DNA of 44,701 nucleotides from Rubrivirga sp. SAORIC476 (GTDB lineage Bacteria; Bacteroidota; Rhodothermia; Rhodothermales; Rubricoccaceae): contig NZ_MVOI01000018.1 in the NCBI RefSeq assembly GCF_002283555.1, positions 1-44,701 of the forward strand, read 5' to 3'. The notes beneath the pieces are model-generated. The model saw only the letters and a program-made list of their open reading frames with translations. It had not been told where the DNA came from and did not search any database. The translations under genes were made by a program, and so were the position numbers. Of the stretch, positions 39,529-44,701 are shown piece after piece. Numbering within the stretch: position 1 is the stretch's first letter; every line of letters starts with the position of its first letter.

Positions 39529-41379
39529 CTAGACCTCGCTGCCCTCCCCTTCCTCCGGCGGGGGCGCCGGGGCAGACTCGGCGTCGGCCTCCGACCCGTA
39601 GACGTGGACGCCCCAGAGCGTGTAGCTGCTCGGTCCGAAGTCCCCGAAGTCGCGGCTCCCGTCTGACCGGTAGCGGAGGACGTAGGTCCCGGCGTCGAGC
39701 GCGACAGGCCCCTCGAAGCGGCGGTGGAAGAGCGCCTCCCCGCCGGGGACGGTGTTGGCCCAGCCCATCGACCAGACCTCCTTGCCGTCGACGCGCTCGA
39801 TGGTGGCGTAGTCGTAGGGCGACTCGTCCGACATCTCGCCCTGCGCGACCACGAGCACCTCGGTGGGAGCGTCGAGGGTGAAGCGCACGCGCCGGTCCTC
39901 GCTGGTCCCGACCGAGTCGATTCGCGCGAGCAGGCGTTCCGCTGGCGGCAGCGTGAGATCGGAGGACGCGGTCTCGAAGGAGGGCTTGTCCTGCGTCAGA
40001 GAGACGCCGAGCGAGGCCACGTCCACCGTCGGGTCGAGGGCGTAGAGGACGGCGCCCCAGAGCGGGTTGGTGGGACCGCCGGAGTTGTAGCCGCCGCCGC
40101 AGTCGTGCGAGCCGTCGGTCTCGTAGGTGAGCCGGTACTGGCCTGGCTCCAGGGTGAGCACGGCGACGGCGCGCTTGTTCTTGGACGCGCCGCCGGCCGG
40201 TTCGAGGTCGTCGCGCATCTCCCAGATCTCGTCCCAGTCGCCATCCTCGTCCATGCGGTCGAGCTCCGCGTAGTCGTAGCGGGAGCCGGACTCGATCTCG
40301 CCGACGGCCAGCAGCAGCACGTCCATCGTCGTCGGCAGGGTGAACGTGGCCTCGCGGTCCTCGTTGGGGCCGACGCACTCGAAGGCGACGATCTGCGGAC
40401 GGTCGAGGGTGAACGGGTCGAGGCGGGCGACGGCCGCACCGTTCGCCGCGCGGCGAACGGTCATCCCCCAGGAGGACGGCACGAGCGGAGGGTTGGCCGT
40501 CCACCCGGAGAAGGCGTGCGAGCGGTCGGCGGCGAAGGCCGCGCGGTAGAGGCCCGGCGCGAGCGTCACGGTCTCCTCGATGAGCCGGTTCTTGAGCGAG
40601 CCGCCCGCCCACTGGCCCGGCCCCGTGGCCGTCCAGACGGTGTCGGTGGTGCCGAGGCGGACGATGGACGGCACGTCGGCCACGACGCCGTCGGTGATCT
40701 CGGTGACCGCGCGGATCCGGACCTCGGCCGGGGCGGTGACCTCCAGCAGCGTCTCGGGATGCGCGTGGTTGCGGACGCTGAGGGCCTGCCAGACGAACGT
40801 CGAGTCGGACGGCGGGTCCTCGTCCTCGGGGTCGCCGAGGCCGGAGGTTCGGGCGGCGCGGGCGCCCTCGTCGACGGCGTCGAGGAGGAAGTGCCAGCGG
40901 CCGGCGTCCCCTACCCAGGCGCGCCCGCCCTGGCTCAGGAACGCGCGCACGCGCTCGCGGAAGGAGTCGTCGCGGGGTCCGGGCTCGCGGACGAGCGGGT
41001 CGCCGTAGCTGGCGAAGTACACGTCGTAGACGCCCGCCGGAAGGGTGAGCGTGTCCTGAACCGACGCCAGCGTGCCGCGCTCTGGGCGGGCCGGGTCCAT
41101 CTGCCACATCACCCGCTCATCCCCGCGGCGGACGATCCAGCCGGTGGCGGCCAGCGTGGTGTCCGAGGCCGCGCTGCCCGCCTCCTCGAACGACCCGGCC
41201 GCGTCGATGGCGAAGGTGCCCGGCCGGTCGAGGGCGAAGGCCTCGTGGACCAGCTCGTCCGCGTCGATGCGGTCGAGGGCGACCGTTCCGCCACTGGAGC
41301 CGTCGGCGAGACGGATGAGGGCGAACACGGCGACGCCGAGCAGGCCGACGAGGAAGAAGCGGGAGAGGAAGGTGCGCAC
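39529..41379 (-). CDS. Anchored protein with four beta-sandwich-like repeats
   Basis: 616 residues: an N-terminal membrane helix (VRTFLSRFFLVGLLGVAVFA) and then about four copies of a 100-110-residue module, roughly at 44-130, 205-310, 340-447 and 495-595. Each copy ends with a pattern like L-x-x-G-x-Y-x-x-x-Y-x-S/T-D-G-S-H, then about 12 residues later W-G-x-x-V/L-Y. Copies three and four also share V-G/Q-E-x-x-x-x-x-x-Y-D-Y-A-x-x-x-R and a Trp-x-Met before a K/N-rich turn. The modules look like bacterial prepeptidase C-terminal (PPC)-type or CBM-like beta sandwiches facing the periplasm. Function unknown. GTG start; divergent from the SpoIIE gene. Confidence 0.8.
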   Translation of the reverse strand: MRTFLSRFFLVGLLGVAVFALIRLADGSSGGTVALDRIDADELVHEAFALDRPGTFAIDAAGSFEEAGSAASDTTLAATGWIVRRGDERVMWQMDPARPERGTLASVQDTLTLPAGVYDVYFASYGDPLVREPGPRDDSFRERVRAFLSQGGRAWVGDAGRWHFLLDAVDEGARAARTSGLGDPEDEDPPSDSTFVWQALSVRNHAHPETLLEVTAPAEVRIRAVTEITDGVVADVPSIVRLGTTDTVWTATGPGQWAGGSLKNRLIEETVTLAPGLYRAAFAADRSHAFSGWTANPPLVPSSWGMTVRRAANGAAVARLDPFTLDRPQIVAFECVGPNEDREATFTLPTTMDVLLLAVGEIESGSRYDYAELDRMDEDGDWDEIWEMRDDLEPAGGASKNKRAVAVLTLEPGQYRLTYETDGSHDCGGGYNSGGPTNPLWGAVLYALDPTVDVASLGVSLTQDKPSFETASSDLTLPPAERLLARIDSVGTSEDRRVRFTLDAPTEVLVVAQGEMSDESPYDYATIERVDGKEVWSMGWANTVPGGEALFHRRFEGPVALDAGTYVLRYRSDGSRDFGDFGPSSYTLWGVHVYGSEADAESAPAPPPEEGEGSEV

Positions 41380-41423
41380 GGGGTCGGGGGAAGGGACGGC
41401 GCTACGGGACGAACCCGCCGGGG

Positions 41424-43754
41424 TTGCCCTGGCCGCCGCCCGATATATTCGCAACACCGCCGCGCGCCTGCCGAACACGGCGCACGCCGCCCCCTCGCCC
41501 CCTGCCGACGACCCTCCCCGCCACCCGCCGCGCACTCCGCGCCCTGGTCGCCACCGTCCCCCGCCGGCTGGCGCTGGCCGTGAGCGCGTTGCTGGTGCTG
41601 GGCCTGGTCGCGGTGTCGCGCGGAGCGACGGCCGCGCTGGGCGTGCCCGACGGCCTGGCGCTGGCCATCGGGCTGGACCTCGCCGCGGTCCTCTCGGGCG
41701 TGGCGCTGTACGTCGCCTTCGCGGGCCTCGGTGGGCGGACGGACCCGCTCCGGAGCCTGGCCGTCCCGCTGGCCCTGTCGGGGGCCGTGCTGACCCTCAT
41801 CCTCGTGGTCGGGAGCCTGCATGCCGGGTCCATCGACCCCAAGACGGGCCTGCCGGGCCTGCCGCTGACTGCGTTTCTGGGGAGCATCATCGGGACGGCG
41901 GAGACCGTGCTGGCGGCGGTGCTGATGGCCTCGCTGCGCCCGCTGGCTCTGCACCGACGGAAGCGGGCGACGCTGGTGACGTGGGGCGTTTTCCTGGGGC
42001 TGGTCACCGTGACGGCGCTGACCGTCGCCGGGCGCCCGCTGACCCGCTATGCCCCGGACGTGATGGCGCCGTTCTACCTCGCGGCCGTGTTGGCCGGGGT
42101 CGCGCTGACGGTCCGCCAGGGCTGGATCGCCGAGCTGTCGGCGCGGCGCCGGTGGCAGGCGGGGGGCCTCGCGCTCGGGCTGGCGCTGGTGCTGGGCGCG
42201 CTCCTCTACTCGCAGATCGACGGACCGGGGACGCTGCTCGTGGGCGACGGCACGGGCGAGGTGCGGGCGGTGCCCTACACGTTCGTGCTGAGCCGGTCGC
42301 TCTCCTCGCTGATGCTCATCCCGACGCTGTTCGGCGCCCTCTACGGGCTCGCGGTGACGCTGTCGCTGCTGTTCGGGCTGTCGTCGGCGACGCTGCAGGA
42401 CCAGCGTGCAGGGGAGCGGCGGGCGCTCCAGTCGCTGGCGGACCTGTCGGGGCGCCTGCTCGACCGCGGCGAGCTGGCGACGGCGGTGGCCCGCGGCCCC
42501 GTCGAGGCGGGGCTGGCGGATGCGGCCTGGGTGGCGCTGACAGACCCCGCCCAGGGCCAGATCCGGCCGGTGGTGGTGGCCGCCGCAGGGCTCTCGCTGG
42601 ACGCCGCGGCCCGTGCCGCCGACGCCGACGCGCTGTACCGCGCCGCGTCCGAGGCGAGCGGCCCGCTGGTGCTGGCGCACGCTGAGAGCGACCACCGCGT
42701 CCGCGCCCGGCCGGGCGACGGCGTGGCGAGCCTGGTGGCGCTGCCGCTCGGCGGGATGGACCACGGGCCCGGCGGGCTGACGCGCGGCGTGCTGCTCGTG
42801 TCGCGCACCACGTCGGACGCGTTCGAGCCGGACGACCTCGCCGCCCTGGACACGTTCGCCGGGCAGGCCGCGCTGTCGCTCTCCCACGCCGACCTGTTCG
42901 CCGACGCGCTCGAACGCGAGCGCCTGACGCGGGAGCTGGCGCTCGCCCGCGAGGTGCAGCAGCGGCTCTTCCCCCAGTCGCTGCCCGAGATCGCGGGGCT
43001 GGAGTTGGCGGCGGCCGAGCGCCCCGCCCGCGAGGTCGGCGGCGACTACTACGACGTGGTCCGCCTCGGGGACGACTGCGTCGGGGTGATGGTGGCCGAC
43101 GTGTCGGGCAAGGGCACCCCGGCGGCGTTCTACATGGCGGAGCTGAAGGGCATCTTCCAGGCGGGCAGCCGCCTGACGCGGTCGCCGGGGGCCCTGCTGG
43201 CCGGGGCCAACGACGCGCTGACGCCGTCGCTGGGCCGCGGCGTGTTCGCCTCGGCCGCCTATGCCGTCGTGGATGCCGAGGCGGGGACGCTGCGGCTGGC
43301 GCGGGCCGGGCACACGCCCGCCGTGCTCGTCCGCGACCCGGACCGGGCGGACGGCGGGATGTGGCTCCTCCGCGGCGATGGACTCGCCATCGGGCTGGAC
43401 CGGCAGGGCGATACGTTCCGACGGACGCTCCACGAGCAGTGCCTCCGCCTGGCGCCAGGCGACACGCTCGTGCTCTACACCGACGGGCTCACGGAGGCGC
43501 GCGACGCGGCGGGCCAGGAGTATGGCTACGACCGGCTGGCGGCGTTCGTCCAACGGCACGCGCACGCGAGCGCGCTCGACCTCCGCGACCTCCTGCTGGC
43601 CGAGGCCCACGCCTGGGCCGGGTCTGACGAGCCCGACGACGACACCACGTTCGTGGTCCTTCGGTGGACCGGCCGCGGCGAGGACGTGCCGTTGGCTGAC
43701 ATCACGGGCGGACCGCCGGTGACCGACCGCGCTTGGATGACGGGCACCGGATGA
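41424..43754 (+). CDS. Membrane GAF-SpoIIE protein phosphatase
   Basis: About 776 residues: a basic Pro/Arg leader, about eight membrane helices (50-320), a GAF-like sensor (about 340-490) and a C-terminal PP2C/SpoIIE phosphatase with EVQQRLFPQSLPEIAGLELA, GGDYYDVVRLGDDCVG, VADVSGKGTPAAFYMAELKG, LYTDGLTEARD and DDDTTFVVL. The metal-binding Asp residues are all present. It dephosphorylates the STAS antagonist encoded two genes downstream, relieving inhibition of the anti-sigma kinase. The start is unclear: the first in-frame initiator is TTG, and a promoter-like TATATTCG lies just inside the frame, so translation may begin later, for example at GTG 41580. Confidence 0.85.
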   Translation: MPWPPPDIFATPPRACRTRRTPPPRPLPTTLPATRRALRALVATVPRRLALAVSALLVLGLVAVSRGATAALGVPDGLALAIGLDLAAVLSGVALYVAFAGLGGRTDPLRSLAVPLALSGAVLTLILVVGSLHAGSIDPKTGLPGLPLTAFLGSIIGTAETVLAAVLMASLRPLALHRRKRATLVTWGVFLGLVTVTALTVAGRPLTRYAPDVMAPFYLAAVLAGVALTVRQGWIAELSARRRWQAGGLALGLALVLGALLYSQIDGPGTLLVGDGTGEVRAVPYTFVLSRSLSSLMLIPTLFGALYGLAVTLSLLFGLSSATLQDQRAGERRALQSLADLSGRLLDRGELATAVARGPVEAGLADAAWVALTDPAQGQIRPVVVAAAGLSLDAAARAADADALYRAASEASGPLVLAHAESDHRVRARPGDGVASLVALPLGGMDHGPGGLTRGVLLVSRTTSDAFEPDDLAALDTFAGQAALSLSHADLFADALERERLTRELALAREVQQRLFPQSLPEIAGLELAAAERPAREVGGDYYDVVRLGDDCVGVMVADVSGKGTPAAFYMAELKGIFQAGSRLTRSPGALLAGANDALTPSLGRGVFASAAYAVVDAEAGTLRLARAGHTPAVLVRDPDRADGGMWLLRGDGLAIGLDRQGDTFRRTLHEQCLRLAPGDTLVLYTDGLTEARDAAGQEYGYDRLAAFVQRHAHASALDLRDLLLAEAHAWAGSDEPDDDTTFVVLRWTGRGEDVPLADITGGPPVTDRAWMTGTG
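41444..41451 (+). promoter_or_regulatory. -7-like element TATATTCG at the start of the SpoIIE gene
   Basis: TATATTCG, identical to the parA element, with TTG 17 bases upstream (41424-41426). It lies inside the longest open frame, which argues that the true start codon is downstream. Confidence 0.45.
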
Positions 43755-43828
43755 CGGATGGAGGGTCATTCGCCCCCGTTCGCCTCCTCGTCCGCCCCTT
43801 CCCTCTTCTCTCTTCCCCGTTCTCCCGC

Positions 43829-44191
43829 ATGAGCTTCTCCGTCACCTTCGACCGCCGTGCCGGGGCGTCTGCCGCGCCCGTGCGCGTGCTCGCGCTCCGG
43901 GGCGAACTGGATGCCCACACGGCGCCCGACTTCGAGGCCGCGCTCCAGGCCTGCCTGGACGACGGCGACCACCGCCTCGTGGCCGACGGCTCGGCGCTCG
44001 ACTACGTCTCGTCGGCCGGGCTGGGGGTGTTCATGGCGTTCGTGGAGCCGGCGCGCGACGGCGGGGGCGACCTCAAGATCGCGGCGCTGCCGGAGCACGT
44101 GTTCGACGTGTTCGACCTGCTGGGCTTCCCGACGGTGTTCGACATGCACGAGACGGTGGAGGCGGCCGTCGGCGCCTTCGGGGGGGCGTAG
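43829..44191 (+). CDS. STAS-domain anti-anti-sigma factor
   Basis: 120 residues, a single STAS domain: MSFSVTFDRRAG, VRVLALRGELDAHTAPDFEA, and ALDYVSSAGLGVFMAFVEPA, where the Ser of the S-S-A-G-L motif is the residue phosphorylated by the RsbW-type kinase and dephosphorylated by the SpoIIE phosphatase. The end (FDLLGFPTVFDMHETVEAAVGAF) also fits. It works as the switch between the phosphatase upstream and the kinase three bases downstream. The final target sigma factor is not in the window. ATG start. Confidence 0.92.
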   Translation: MSFSVTFDRRAGASAAPVRVLALRGELDAHTAPDFEAALQACLDDGDHRLVADGSALDYVSSAGLGVFMAFVEPARDGGGDLKIAALPEHVFDVFDLLGFPTVFDMHETVEAAVGAFGGA

Positions 44192-44193
44192 CC

Positions 44194-44610
44194 GTGGCCG
44201 ACACCGCCCAGAGCCTGCGCGTCCGCGGGGACACGTCCGAGCTGGCCCGCGTGCGGGCGAGCGTGGGCGCGTGGGCGGACGCGGCGGGGCTGGACGGGAA
44301 ACCGGCGCGACGGCTCCAGCTGGCGGTGGACGAGGCCATCGCGAACGCCATCGAGCACGGCATGGCGGCGGACGCGCGCGTGATGGTCCGCGGGACGCGG
44401 GGCCGGGGGCGGCTGACGGTCACGATCCGCTACCGGGGAGCGCGGTTCGATCCGACGACGGCGCCGACGCGGCCCGCCGACGAGACGGTCCGCCAGCACG
44501 CGAAGCACGGCTATGGGCTGCACCTGATCCGGACGCTGGCCGACGAGGTGGCGTACCGCTGGGACCGGGGGACGAATGAGGTGCGGCTAACGGTGGGGCG
44601 GACGGCGTAG
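44194..44610 (+). CDS. RsbW-type anti-sigma factor serine kinase
   Basis: 138 residues of the GHKL ATPase fold. The N box is LQLAVDEAIANAIEHGMA, the G1-like box is DPTTAPTRPADETV, and the G2 box is KHGYGLHLIRTLADEV. It phosphorylates the STAS protein encoded three bases upstream and may hold a sigma factor. Together with the SpoIIE phosphatase this makes a complete partner-switching module. The GTG start directly follows the STAS stop. The protein lacks any sensor domain. Confidence 0.92.
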   Translation: MADTAQSLRVRGDTSELARVRASVGAWADAAGLDGKPARRLQLAVDEAIANAIEHGMAADARVMVRGTRGRGRLTVTIRYRGARFDPTTAPTRPADETVRQHAKHGYGLHLIRTLADEVAYRWDRGTNEVRLTVGRTA

Positions 44611-44641
44611 GCGGAGCTTCAGGTCAGCGCGTCGGGGTCCG

Positions 44642-44701
44642 ATGCCCGATGCTGCGGGATCGACGCTCGCGCCCGTGGAATCGACGCTCGCGCCCGTGGA
44701 A
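44642..44701 (+). CDS. Possible start of a repeat protein gene (cut by window edge)
   Basis: An ATG opens MPDAAG followed by two perfect copies of STLAPVE, encoded by an exact 21-base DNA repeat (44660-44680 and 44681-44701), and runs off the right edge. Exact DNA-level identity suggests a young tandem repeat that continues beyond the window. Whether it is translated cannot be judged from 20 residues. Confidence 0.3.
   Translation, partial: MPDAAGSTLAPVESTLAPVE
44660..44701 (+). repeat. Perfect 21-bp tandem repeat, two copies to the window edge
   Basis: Two identical 21-base units follow each other without interruption; the last base of the window is the last base of the second unit. The length keeps a reading frame (7 codons). 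More copies may follow. Confidence 0.9.

Noticed and set aside
41109-43769. An 886-residue minus-strand frame opposite the SpoIIE gene
   Set aside because: Antisense shadow rich in His, Arg, Gln and Gly; the plus strand codes for a complete phosphatase.

Overview
The window is very GC-rich chromosomal DNA from a free-living bacterium, most likely of the Rhodothermota (the Salinibacter/Rhodothermus/Rubricoccus side of the Bacteroidota-related bacteria). Three things point there. The parA-parB-DUF5683 order is typical of Bacteroidota-like genomes. The set CruF-type carotenoid hydratase, phytoene synthase, acyltransferase and glycosyltransferase fits the acylated carotenoid glycosides known from Salinibacter and relatives. 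Many genes have, instead of a canonical sigma-70 -10 box, an element of the Bacteroidota type (TAnnTTTG, here mostly TAnnTTCG/TTCC), in one case with a TTTG box exactly 19 bases upstream. The placement is an inference from gene content. I found no rRNA, tRNA, CRISPR array, insertion sequence or prophage.

Layout. 1-2.1 kb (minus strand): the start of a secreted protein gene cut by the window edge, a LacI-type regulator with operator-like palindromes in front of both genes, and a stand-alone NFACT-R protein. 2.2-4.7 kb: threonylcarbamoyl-AMP synthase, a small membrane protein, and a PAP2 phosphatase overlapping a RidA protein. 4.8-9.3 kb (minus): pgsA, pyrE, a small membrane protein, cinA, recA, a conserved type of neighbourhood, with a perfect inverted repeat upstream of recA. 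9.5-14.9 kb (plus): dnaK, a lipoprotein, creD, purU. 14.9-16.1 kb (minus): AI-2E family permease. 16.5-19.8 kb (plus): parA, parB, DUF5683 protein and a secreted protein. 19.9-30.1 kb: mixed accessory genes, including a zinc-ribbon protein, an EEP-family hydrolase, a lipoprotein, a membrane-anchored helical protein, a TerB-acyl-CoA oxidase fusion, an M23 lipoprotein, an anchored cytochrome c and an S46 dipeptidyl-peptidase.

30.2-35.5 kb: a WbqC-like gene facing away from a tightly packed carotenoid cluster (cruF, crtB, CruD-like acyltransferase, a small helical protein, CruC-like glycosyltransferase). 35.5-41.4 kb (minus): a run with a four-repeat beta-rich protein, prmA, a Ppx/GppA phosphatase, Mrp ATPase, NifU-domain protein and a double AP2-like protein. 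41.4-44.6 kb (plus): a partner-switching module made of a membrane GAF-SpoIIE phosphatase, a STAS antagonist and an RsbW-type kinase. The last 60 bases open a reading frame with a perfect 7-residue repeat that runs off the window.

Start codons are often GTG, sometimes TTG, and genes in clusters often overlap by GTGA, which was used to choose starts. Shine-Dalgarno sequences are mostly absent; the one strong example lies before the acyl-CoA oxidase fusion. Many long antisense frames exist because of the GC content and were ignored.
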